Shown here: in pieces, positions 9,381 to 16,333 of the stretch
How the letters are laid out: each line of letters opens with the position of its first letter
Numbering within the stretch: position 1 is the stretch's first letter
DNA from: Gammaproteobacteria bacterium RIFCSPHIGHO2_12_FULL_38_11
GTDB lineage: Bacteria; Pseudomonadota; Gammaproteobacteria; Coxiellales; Coxiellaceae
NCBI GenBank assembly: GCA_001801515.1
Contig: MGXX01000004.1
Span: 1-39,701 of the forward strand
Length of the DNA: 39,701 nt
Reading direction: 5' to 3'
Program-made: the position numbers and the translations under genes
The notes under the pieces: generated by a model
Seen by the model: only the letters and a program-made list of their open reading frames with translations
What the model was told of the DNA's origin: nothing
The model's database searches: none

Positions 9381-9413
9381 AGTGACACTAAAAAATTTAT
9401 AGTGACACTAAAA
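9381..9413. promoter_or_regulatory. Two operator-like direct repeats before the wHTH/tail gene
   Basis: AGTGACACTAAAA occurs at 9381-9393 and again at 9401-9413, exactly 20 bases apart (two helical turns). Each copy contains the small palindrome AGTG-A-CACT. The pair ends 2 bases before the ATG of a gene with an N-terminal winged-helix domain, so autoregulation is a reasonable guess. The core GTGAC also occurs in the palindromes upstream of fic. Confidence 0.4.
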
Positions 9414-9415
9414 TC

Positions 9416-9882
9416 ATGCCCAGAAACATCAATGAAAGTGAATTTACAGCCATATTAGCTGCATTGGCTGCATACAAAGAAGCTACGGCTGATCAATTAA
9501 ACGCTAGATTATCGGTACCGCTAAATTCGCGCACCTTGAAGAGACGATTAGCTTCTCTTGTCGCGCAAAAAAAATTAATGTATTGGGTTCTGGACGTAAT
9601 CGGTGTTATCAATCTATAACGCAAACAGAAAATATTTCAAGTGACAACGAAATCACACTTTCACCAGAAATTGATAGTCCTCCGCCTCAATATAACAGCG
9701 TTGCATTTTTCAAGCCGACAATATCTGAACCAGCTGTGCAGTATAATAAAAATGATGACTGGATGGATGAGTTGTTTGGTATTCCTAAGGCACAAGCGAA
9801 AGATCTTGCACAATTGTGTGTTCCCACAACTGAACTTCCGGATGTGACGGTAGATCAACCAGGACTAAGGATTTTCGCATAA
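9416..9882 (+). pseudogene. Winged-helix domain plus PPxY tail, interrupted by one frameshift
   Basis: Two adjacent frames together encode one coherent protein of about 155 residues. Frame 1 (9416-9619) begins MPRNINESEFTAILAAL and forms a winged helix like the N-terminus of the Fic protein at 12913-14268. The wing is completed only in the -1 frame (KKINVLGSGRNRCYQ, matching KKIEVEGQARARVYR of Fic). The switch falls at a run of eight A residues (9567-9574); nine A would restore one frame. The -1 frame then continues to 9882 with a C-terminal tail (EIDSPPPQYNSVAFFKP, DDWMDELFGI, VPTTELPDVTV) almost identical to that of the protein at 11040-12746. It may be a broken gene, a sequencing error, or a gene expressed by slippage on the A-run. 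Confidence 0.7.
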
Positions 9883-9960
9883 ATCCCCCCAGTTTGATGT
9901 GATATTTCGTTGCTTGTTGAAATAGGCGTAATGTCTTTAAATAAACCGACCCCCTTTTTT
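9881..9960. repeat. G/C palindromic repeat, copy 1 (split by the MITE)
   Basis: Begins AAATCCCCCC directly on the stop codon of the wHTH/tail gene and runs through GACCCCCTTTTTT. Its right end, CAAAGGGGGTA, lies at 10310-10320 beyond the inserted 347-bp element. Copy 2 (12764-12851) shows the uninterrupted form. The stretch between shares TGATATTTCGTTGCTTG with copy 2. Confidence 0.75.
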
Positions 9961-10307
9961 AAACATGGGTATCTACACAAGTCAGAAATGCGATGAACTT
10001 GAAGTGGAGACACGCGTGGAGCGTTGTATAACGTGCGATATTATTGATAAAAGCACATTTTTTGGCATTCGATGATCTTGAAAAATACAAAAGCGGAACA
10101 AGTGGTGCGAAGAATTATTCATTGCAATATTTTCTTGCAGCGCAAACATGTTCGCAACACTTGTTCCGCTCGCATTGCCTTGTTCAACTTCATTAATCGC
10201 AGCATGCTATTGTTTTTGGAAATTTATCGCGTGTTTAGAAGCGAGCTCCACGCGTGTCTCGACCTTCAAGTTCATCGCATTTCTGACTTGTGTAGATACC
10301 CATGTTT
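9961..10307. mobile_element. 347-bp MITE-like element with 62-bp terminal inverted repeats
   Basis: The left end (9961-10022, starting AAACATGGGTATCTACAC) is the reverse complement of the right end (10245-10307), with only one mismatch and one indel by eye. A second, nested inverted repeat lies inside: 10093-10111 (GCGGAACAAGTGGTGCGAA) and 10151-10169, with one mismatch. No transposase is encoded; one 99-codon frame crosses the element and its flank but has no protein-like character. The insertion splits a palindromic repeat whose intact form is at 12764-12851, so the empty site is known. Target duplication is at most 2-3 T residues and cannot be resolved in the T-run. This fits a non-autonomous element mobilised in trans. 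Confidence 0.8.
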
Positions 10308-10347
10308 TTCAAAGGGGGTAATGCGAGCGCCAAAATTATTGCTTAAA

Positions 10348-10662
10348 TTAATGATAGTGGGGCTGATCTGACGTAGCTTTATTTGCATTGAGCAATGCTA
10401 AGATAATTTGCGCTAGGTCTTTTTTTGTGGACATTGGTGTGGTCTCTGTGAGTATCGTGACAAAAATATCACAAAACTGTCGCAATACTTCAGTAAGCTG
10501 CAAAAGAGCGATGTCCCGAAGGTAAATATCCGCTGATCCCCCGCCAAATAAACTTAATGAATTGTTTACTCTTGTATTTAGGCTAACAATCACATCTTGT
10601 AACCTCGTGCTGGTCGGACTATGAAAAAAATCTTGATACGTTTTTAGGGATAAAGGGCGCAT
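10348..10662 (-). pseudogene. Deletion-fused remnant of the small gene and fic (copy A)
   Basis: The first 50 or so residues (MRPLSLKTYQDFFHS...) match the start of the gene at 14423-14902 (MRPLSLQTYQDFFHS). The frame then runs through sequence matching the fic upstream region and ends in the first 19 codons of fic (MSTKKDLAQIILALLNANK). A deletion has therefore joined the 5' third of the small gene to the fic promoter, and fic itself is lost after its start. The open frame is accidental. Upstream DNA up to 10745 also matches 14905-15000. It belongs to a decayed duplicate of the 11-16 kb module. Confidence 0.8.
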
Positions 10663-11039
10663 ATTATTTTCTCGTTAGGGGTGATTAATTAAGTAAAACA
10701 ATATACCGATCGATCAATATAAATACGTAAAGCAGGTTAAAATAATTGTATCTTAAGGAACATGTTTGCGTGAAAGAATTTGAGAAGGTTTCAACTGCCG
10801 AATCTAGGTTTAACGCATTAATTTTGTTTACCTTGTGATTTTAACATTCAATATTAAAATTACAGGGTAAATTACACTCACCCCATCTCCATCGGATCAA
10901 CATCAATTACTTGCAATTCAAGTTATATTTTCAATGAGATTAATGATCAAAAATCGTTAATTTGCCGGTGGTACTTAATATTCTTTTAATATTAGTGTGA
11001 TCAAATATAGGCCATATCAAACAATTAAAGGGGTCTAGC
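10663..11039. other. Gene-free duplicate flank ending in a priA 3' stub
   Basis: No gene is seen. 10690-10765 matches the upstream region of the gene at 14423-14902. 10826-10876 matches the hairpin region in front of the DUF4143 ATPase gene (15149-15196), including ATTACAGGGTAAATTA. It then jumps to a segment (about 10878-10906, CATCTCCATCGGATCAACATC) identical to the 3' end of priA at 16338-16360. The ATPase gene has thus been deleted from this copy. The last 100 bases before 11040 are unique, AT-rich, and probably carry the promoter of the PPxY-protein gene. Confidence 0.7.
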
Positions 11040-12746
11040 ATGTTTGAAATTATAAACAGAAGATTCGATATAGAAAAAAATGGTAAACAGCATACTGTTA
11101 GCTATGCTGCCTTAGCACATTCCGTAGTGGTGTCTATGGATGTTTATATTCAAAAATATGGTCAAAAGAAATCTCATTCTCGTAAGTTGGCTGCTGAAAA
11201 AATTAAAGAAATAGCTGATAAGCTCAATCAAATAACCTTATCTAATGAGGCAATTAAGAAAGCTCTTTTATTGTTTCAATTGTACGTAGAATTCAGTCGT
11301 ATTAACTTTGAAGGTAGTTTTTTTTCAGAACTATCATGGTTGATTATATCTACACTGGGAATTGAACTTTTAAATTTTACTGATTCACAGGCCTATGATT
11401 TTTTTTATGATTATGAATTTAATCTCAGCGATCCTTGCAACAAAGCATTTATGAGCAGATTAAGATCATCTTTTGATTTTTCGCTGACGGAAGCTGACCA
11501 AGTTGTATTATCATCATTGGTTAACGATGTGTATAAGAGATTCTGGAAGGATGAATTGGAGCGTATTTGTAGCTCGAGCGAGAACCCTTTTGTTTCTCAA
11601 AAAAATGCGTTAATAGCATATATTGATTCCGAATCATTTAATTCTGAAGAGTTTATGGAAAAATTGCATGCAGAAATTCTTGCGCAAGAAATTACAACTT
11701 GTGCCGATGTTTCCCGAGCTCAAATAGAAAAATGGGTTACAACCTTGCTAATGATACAAAATGACCTGATACAGTTGGTTCCAATGCATGACATTCCAGT
11801 AGAAATGATACAACGGCTTGCTCCAAATGTTGTGTTGCAAAAAAATGTGGAAGTGAAAAACGCGGTTACTCAGCAAGGTTTAAAATATGTGCGAGATTTG
11901 TGCGTTAAATCAGAGATCGATGAATTAATGTTAGACGTTGCTACTCGGTTTGTTTACTGTGTTATGGCGCTGCGTTGTAATGAGAAACCAGAAGCAGCGA
12001 AATATATTATTAATTTAATGAATGACAGTTGCGATTTAAATTTATCTCAACAACGTATTGATTATATTATTAAAATAACAGAAAAAAATACTCGCCCTAT
12101 TTCAAAAGAAGAAAAAAATAAAACAAACAATGAATTATTTATCAATGCCGCAAAAACTATTTCAACTACCTTATTGAAAATAGAAAGATTGAAAGGTGGG
12201 GCTTGTTTTTCAGAAGTTATGAAGCCATTTATAACTGATAATGCGTATGTTGCATTGATGTGGATGAATAATACCTTAAAATTAAATATCAGCCCGGAGA
12301 TAATAAAAAAGTGGGTGATTGATGCTATAAAAGACGATATCGAAAAAATCAATTTAGAGCATCCATCGAATAATCAGAAAAAATTAATGCCAGAAGAAAA
12401 ACTGTTAACGCCCAATGTAGTTAGTACAGAAAATATCGAAGAACAATTGGTTTTGCCTACTAGAGAATTCACACTAGAAAATGAAGCATTATTTGATGCA
12501 ATGCGGGAATCTGAAATTGATAGTCCTCCGCCTCAATATAGTAGCGTTGCATTTTTCAAGCCATCGATAGTAGTGCTGACTGTGCCAGTTGCTGAACAAG
12601 GCAGTAGTAAAGATGATGACTGGATGGATGAACTTTTTGGTATTTCTAAAAAACAACCGAATGCTAATGATCTTTTACAGTTAAGAGTTCCAACGACTGA
12701 GCTTCCGGATGTGACAGTAAAATCGATGCTAAAAATTCCTGCCTAG
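11040..12746 (+). CDS. Helical protein with a PPxY tail, candidate secreted effector
   Basis: 568 residues, family not recognised. Residues 1-450 are largely helical with no signal peptide, membrane segment or catalytic motif that I can name. From about residue 490 a tail begins that is shared with the broken gene at 9416-9882. It contains EIDSPPPQYSSVAFFKP (PPxY at 497-500), DDDWMDELFGI, and VPTTELPDVTV near the end. PPxY is the ligand of eukaryotic WW domains, as in Nedd4-type ubiquitin ligases, and bacteria have few WW partners. A short acidic conserved C-terminus also fits a type IV secretion signal. Start ATG 11040 has AAAGGGG upstream. Codon use is AT-rich like that of the other putative effectors. 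Function is inferred only. Confidence 0.8.
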   Translation: MFEIINRRFDIEKNGKQHTVSYAALAHSVVVSMDVYIQKYGQKKSHSRKLAAEKIKEIADKLNQITLSNEAIKKALLLFQLYVEFSRINFEGSFFSELSWLIISTLGIELLNFTDSQAYDFFYDYEFNLSDPCNKAFMSRLRSSFDFSLTEADQVVLSSLVNDVYKRFWKDELERICSSSENPFVSQKNALIAYIDSESFNSEEFMEKLHAEILAQEITTCADVSRAQIEKWVTTLLMIQNDLIQLVPMHDIPVEMIQRLAPNVVLQKNVEVKNAVTQQGLKYVRDLCVKSEIDELMLDVATRFVYCVMALRCNEKPEAAKYIINLMNDSCDLNLSQQRIDYIIKITEKNTRPISKEEKNKTNNELFINAAKTISTTLLKIERLKGGACFSEVMKPFITDNAYVALMWMNNTLKLNISPEIIKKWVIDAIKDDIEKINLEHPSNNQKKLMPEEKLLTPNVVSTENIEEQLVLPTREFTLENEALFDAMRESEIDSPPPQYSSVAFFKPSIVVLTVPVAEQGSSKDDDWMDELFGISKKQPNANDLLQLRVPTTELPDVTVKSMLKIPA

Positions 12747-12763
12747 AAAAGGATTTTTTGTAT

Positions 12764-12851
12764 AAATCCTCCCGGTTTAAAGACGTGATATTTCGTTGCT
12801 TGTTGAAATAGGCGTAACGTCTTTAAACCGACCCCCTTTTTCAAAGGGGGT
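12764..12851. repeat. G/C palindromic repeat, copy 2 (intact)
   Basis: Runs AAATCCTCCCGG, a stem GGTTTAAAGACG with its complement CGTCTTTAAACC, an inner stem (ATTTC/GAAAT), then GACCCCCTTTTTCAAAGGGGGT. It lies 17 bases after the PPxY-protein stop and may also terminate that transcript. Related copies are at 9881-9960 (split), inside priA, and in reduced form after ahpC. Confidence 0.75.
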
Positions 12852-12912
12852 AATTGCGAGCGTCAAAATTATTGCTTATCTGTTACCTGGTGACTTAGTG
12901 AGGTGCGAGGAA

Positions 12913-14268
12913 TTACCGACGAGACCAAGCTTCGAATTCGTTAGGCAGAATCTTATAGCGCACGATATTTCCCTCATGCAAACCTAAAAGCTCAATTTCA
13001 ATTATCTGAAATAATGTGTCAGATTCAGATTTTGGTAATGCTAATTTTGCAATTAATTCTTTAACGTGTAGCGTAGGGTTTTTTTCTTTTGCGTTCTCAA
13101 GAATGATAGTTTGTATAATGGACTGTATCGCATCACGATGTCTTAACCTAAATAAATTAGGTTCGCTCATTGTTTTTTGCTGCTCTTCCGAATAACGTTC
13201 TGCAGATTGATAATAAGCATGTTCGTAAAAATCACGTAACAAGCAGACATCATTTTTTTCATATACACCCAGCAACGCAGTTACATAATTTTCCTGACTT
13301 ACGTCAATAAAAGACAAAGGTTTTAAATTATGCTTAATTAATGGAATATTGGCCGTTAAACGAGATGTTCTTTTGTTTACGTCTTCAAAAGATTGCAAAT
13401 ACGACAAATGCGTTAATGCAAAAAAAGATTGTTCAAAAGGATCATCAATTAAATTTATTTTTTCAACAATCAGGTCAAAATATTCTTGTAATAAATGTGG
13501 GTTGCCAAGTGGTAAATAAGTGGTGCCGGAAACAGCCACTGCTATTTGGCGAATACGCCCACAAGCGGCAGGATTGGGTAATAAATTTTCAGATAGTAAG
13601 GCATGAATGCTGCGAATTTCGTGCGCTGTGATTTTTGGTTCATCGACAGAATCCATAATATATTCGATAGCATTTTTATGATTTAAAATCATTTGTGTTT
13701 CAGTCGCATCTTTTCCTGGCGCAATTTCATTTTTTTCAATTAAGCGTTGCGTTTCCAAAAGAGAATACGTGTTGCCTTCTAATCGACTTGAATTCCACGA
13801 TAAATCTATTAACAGACGATTGAAGATAGTACGCGCATAAGTTCCTGCGGGCCGCATAACGGGTTCGGCTTTTCCTATTTCGTGTAATTTTTTTTTCAAT
13901 TGCGTGTCGAGATAATGCGTTTTATTAGGTTGATACGATTTTAGAAAATCAGGATTGTAAGGAGCGGGTTTTCTTTTATCGACAGGCTGCGAAAGATAAA
14001 TTCGCAGTGCCATTGATTCTTTAGAGATTGACATTTTTTCGTCATGATTAACGTCGGATATGAGTCGGTAAACTCTGGCGCGCGCTTGGCCTTCAACCTC
14101 AATTTTTTTTGATTCGATTAAATTTGCTAACGCGCGTTGAATAGTTCTGCGTTCAGCGGCGGATTCTGGCGATAATCCTGCCGCCTGCGCAATTTCAGAG
14201 AGTGACGTAGCTTTATTTGCATTGAGCAATGTTAAGATAATTTGCGCTAGGTCTTTTTTTGTGGACAT
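12913..14268 (-). CDS. Fic-domain protein with N-terminal winged helix
   Basis: 451 residues. A winged helix (1-70) is followed by a Fic_N-like region and the Fic fold. Fic enzymes transfer AMP or other groups to hydroxyl side chains using an HxFx(D/E)GNGRxxR loop. Here the loop reads LQSFEDVNKRTSR (291-303): Gln292 stands where the catalytic His normally is, and V-N-K replaces G-N-G. The inhibitory helix motif (S/T)xxxE(G/N) is present as SSRLEGN (160-166). Such Q-for-H variants do occur in a Fic subfamily, so it may be inactive as an AMP transferase or may do other chemistry. The C-terminus has a further HTH-like region. It lies 154 bp downstream of the gene at 14423-14902, probably in one operon. 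Confidence 0.88.
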   Translation of the reverse strand: MSTKKDLAQIILTLLNANKATSLSEIAQAAGLSPESAAERRTIQRALANLIESKKIEVEGQARARVYRLISDVNHDEKMSISKESMALRIYLSQPVDKRKPAPYNPDFLKSYQPNKTHYLDTQLKKKLHEIGKAEPVMRPAGTYARTIFNRLLIDLSWNSSRLEGNTYSLLETQRLIEKNEIAPGKDATETQMILNHKNAIEYIMDSVDEPKITAHEIRSIHALLSENLLPNPAACGRIRQIAVAVSGTTYLPLGNPHLLQEYFDLIVEKINLIDDPFEQSFFALTHLSYLQSFEDVNKRTSRLTANIPLIKHNLKPLSFIDVSQENYVTALLGVYEKNDVCLLRDFYEHAYYQSAERYSEEQQKTMSEPNLFRLRHRDAIQSIIQTIILENAKEKNPTLHVKELIAKLALPKSESDTLFQIIEIELLGLHEGNIVRYKILPNEFEAWSRR

Positions 14269-14301
14269 TGGTGTGATCTTTGTGAGTATTGTGACAAAAG
14301 T

Positions 14302-14398
14302 GTCACAATATTCCAGAATTGTGACATAAATGTGTCACAATACTCAAGTATTGTGACAAAAATATCACAAAACTGTCGCAATACTTCAGTATTGCGAC
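14302..14398. promoter_or_regulatory. Three tandem 24-bp palindromes upstream of fic
   Basis: Near-perfect palindromes at 14302-14325, 14334-14357 and 14375-14398 each have the form GTC(A/G)CAATACT, two bases, then AGTATTG(T/C)GAC. A further half site lies at 14285-14295, 17 bases before the fic start. Spacing between starts is 32 and 41 bp. They occupy the gap before fic and could be operators for its own winged helix. They are not CRP sites: the TGTGA and TCACA halves are 8 bases apart, not 6. Confidence 0.55.
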
Positions 14399-14422
14399 AA
14401 GTTGGGTATATAACGAGTGATA

Positions 14423-14902
14423 TTACTGATGCATGACAGGTGTGTTTTGTGCTGCTGCTTGTTGTGCAAGAACCCAAGCTTCAACTTGTTGGGTAAGCTT
14501 TCCTAAATTGATTTTCTCTAATACTGCAACCACCAAACGTTCATCAACACCCAAAAATAGGCCGTTTTTTTGCATTGACTCGTTATGATTGTTTACAAAC
14601 GGTAACTTACCGCCTCGCATGTTGTATTCCTTGATCTTATCACTATGTGGCATTTGAGTACCAAAGCGACGTTGGAAGTTAAAAAATTCTTCATCAGTTT
14701 TAAATTCGGTACCGCTGACCAAAGTACCGGTAACAAGTTCCAAAAGAGCGATCTCTTGCAACAAATAATTTGCTGTTCCCACGCCAAAGAAATCTAGTGA
14801 GAAGTTTGCTTTTATTCTTAGTTTGTTAATTAGGTCTTGAACGTTTGTACTACTTTGACTATGAAAAAAATCTTGATACGTTTGTAGAGATAAAGGGCGC
14901 AT
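14423..14902 (-). CDS. Uncharacterised small protein upstream of fic
   Basis: 159 residues, family not recognised. It begins MRPLSLQTYQDFFHSQSSTN. The middle contains FFGVGTANYLLQEIALLELV, and the C-terminal 50 residues look helical (VDERLVVAVLEKINLGKLTQQ). It has no signal peptide or membrane segment. A clear GAGGAAATAAT ribosome site precedes ATG 14902. It is transcribed with fic, 154 bp upstream of it, and might be its partner or regulator; this rests on position alone. A truncated duplicate starts at 10662, which shows that the N-terminal 50 residues belonged to the duplicated module. Confidence 0.7.
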   Translation of the reverse strand: MRPLSLQTYQDFFHSQSSTNVQDLINKLRIKANFSLDFFGVGTANYLLQEIALLELVTGTLVSGTEFKTDEEFFNFQRRFGTQMPHSDKIKEYNMRGGKLPFVNNHNESMQKNGLFLGVDERLVVAVLEKINLGKLTQQVEAWVLAQQAAAQNTPVMHQ

Positions 14903-15148
14903 ATTATTTCCTCAAATTGTTAATTTTATTAAATCAAGCCAAATAATACAGATTGATTAATAAAAATACAATATAAATACGTAAAACAGGTGAAATTAAT
15001 TGTACCTTAATGAATGTTTAGGAACATGTACATGGCATACCACTTTCTCGTATTGCATATGATGCTCTATTCTGGTCAGCTATAACTGATCATATATTAA
15101 CCAACACAAGAGTGTTTCTTAATGCCTTTAACTCATTGATTTCATCAA

Positions 15149-15193
15149 TTTTACCCTGTAATATTAACATTGAATATTAAAATTACAGGGTAA
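15149..15193 (+). promoter_or_regulatory. Hairpin covering the ribosome site of the DUF4143 ATPase gene
   Basis: Arms of 13 bp (TTTACCCTGTAAT at 15149-15161 and its exact complement at 15181-15193) end 3 bases before ATG 15197. The only Shine-Dalgarno (AGGG) lies in the right arm, so the fold would hide it. In the duplicate at about 10828-10873 the left arm has two changes, both to G-U-compatible bases. Confidence 0.45.
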
Positions 15194-15196
15194 ATT

Positions 15197-16333
15197 ATGT
15201 TTATCGATAGAATAACAGCACCACTGCTCAATCGTTTTTTGCGCGCATTTCCAGTGATCGGCATCACAGGCCCGAGACAATCTGGCAAAACAACCCTATT
15301 AAAACATGCGCTACCCAATTACAACCACATCACCTTCGATGATGATTTCAATATCACGGCTTTTGAAGAAGACCCAAAAGGGTTTTTAAAGCAACACCAT
15401 GATCATGTGATTTTTGATGAAGTGCAATTCGTTCCAAAATTATTTAATCAACTTAAAATATTGGTTGATAACGATCGATCAAACTACGGTCGCTTCGTTA
15501 TCACCGGATCCAGTCAGTTTAGTTTTTTGAAAAATGTTTCAGAGTCATTGGCGGGTCGTATCGGCTTGATGACGCAATTGCCATTACAATTTTCAGAAAC
15601 GCCAAAAACAGAACAGCATAATTCTATTTATTGTGGGGGTTATCCTGAATTGGTATTACGCGAATATCGCGATTCAGATTTATGGTATGCCTCATATTTA
15701 GATACTTATCTCACCAAAGACGTTCAAGCATTAACACAAATTGGAGACAGACGAGATTTTCGTAGATTAATTCAATTATTAGCAGCCAATGTTTCTCAAA
15801 TATTAGATATGTCGCATTATGCGAGAGAAATAGGCGTTTCTGTTCCTACGATTAAACGCTGGATCTCTGTTTTAGAAGCATCTTATATTATTTTTTTATT
15901 GCCGCCTTATCATAAAAATTATGGCAGTCGCATTACAAAAAGCCCTAAAATTTATTTTTATGATACAGGTTTAATTTCTTATTTAACGAGCATTATTAAT
16001 TTTGATTTGTATGATAAGGGTCCTTTAGCAGGCCCTTTGTTTGAAAATTACATTGTGAGTGAAGTGATGAAAAAAACAAAACACACTGGCAGTAGTGATG
16101 AATTATTTTATCTTCGAACGCAAGATAAAGCTGAAATAGATTTAATCGTTGATAAAAAAACGCGTTGTGATTTTATTGAAATAAAAAAATCGAATACCTA
16201 TACACCTAAAATGTCGGCAACACTCAAACATTTTTCTGAAAAACAAGATCGTATGATTGTTTTATATAATGGCGAAACAATGCAGCATGGTGATATTCGT
16301 GTCTTGCATTATTCAGATTATTTATTGGGATAA
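15197..16333 (+). CDS. AAA ATPase with DUF4143 domain
   Basis: 378 residues. The N-terminal AAA_14-type ATPase domain shows Walker A GITGPRQSGKTTLL (about 22-35), Walker B HVIFDEVQFVPK (about 74-85) and sensor FVITGSSQFSFL. Residues about 185-345 form the DUF4143 domain, with HTH-like DMSHYAREIGVSVPTIKRW and a nuclease-like core (ENYIVSEVMKK, then AEIDLIVDKK and FIEIKK, the E..D..E.K order of PD-(D/E)XK folds). The family is widespread and often found in accessory regions; its role is not established. It converges on priA with their ends adjacent. In the decayed duplicate this gene has been deleted. Confidence 0.88.
   Translation: MFIDRITAPLLNRFLRAFPVIGITGPRQSGKTTLLKHALPNYNHITFDDDFNITAFEEDPKGFLKQHHDHVIFDEVQFVPKLFNQLKILVDNDRSNYGRFVITGSSQFSFLKNVSESLAGRIGLMTQLPLQFSETPKTEQHNSIYCGGYPELVLREYRDSDLWYASYLDTYLTKDVQALTQIGDRRDFRRLIQLLAANVSQILDMSHYAREIGVSVPTIKRWISVLEASYIIFLLPPYHKNYGSRITKSPKIYFYDTGLISYLTSIINFDLYDKGPLAGPLFENYIVSEVMKKTKHTGSSDELFYLRTQDKAEIDLIVDKKTRCDFIEIKKSNTYTPKMSATLKHFSEKQDRMIVLYNGETMQHGDIRVLHYSDYLLG

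Noticed and set aside
9037..9458. Open frames in other registers across the waaA 3' end
   Set aside because: They are shadows of waaA, with no start signal and no recognisable motif.
10072..10371. A 99-codon plus-strand open frame in and beyond the MITE
   Set aside because: It crosses the terminal inverted repeat and into duplicated flank, has no Shine-Dalgarno and no protein-like composition.
12796..12987. A 63-codon plus-strand frame after the PPxY-protein gene
   Set aside because: It is made of the palindromic repeat and the antisense of the fic 3' end.
14285..14360. Possible CRP sites (TGTGA and TCACA halves) before fic
   Set aside because: The halves are 8 bases apart instead of 6, and the longer 24-bp symmetry explains the pattern better.
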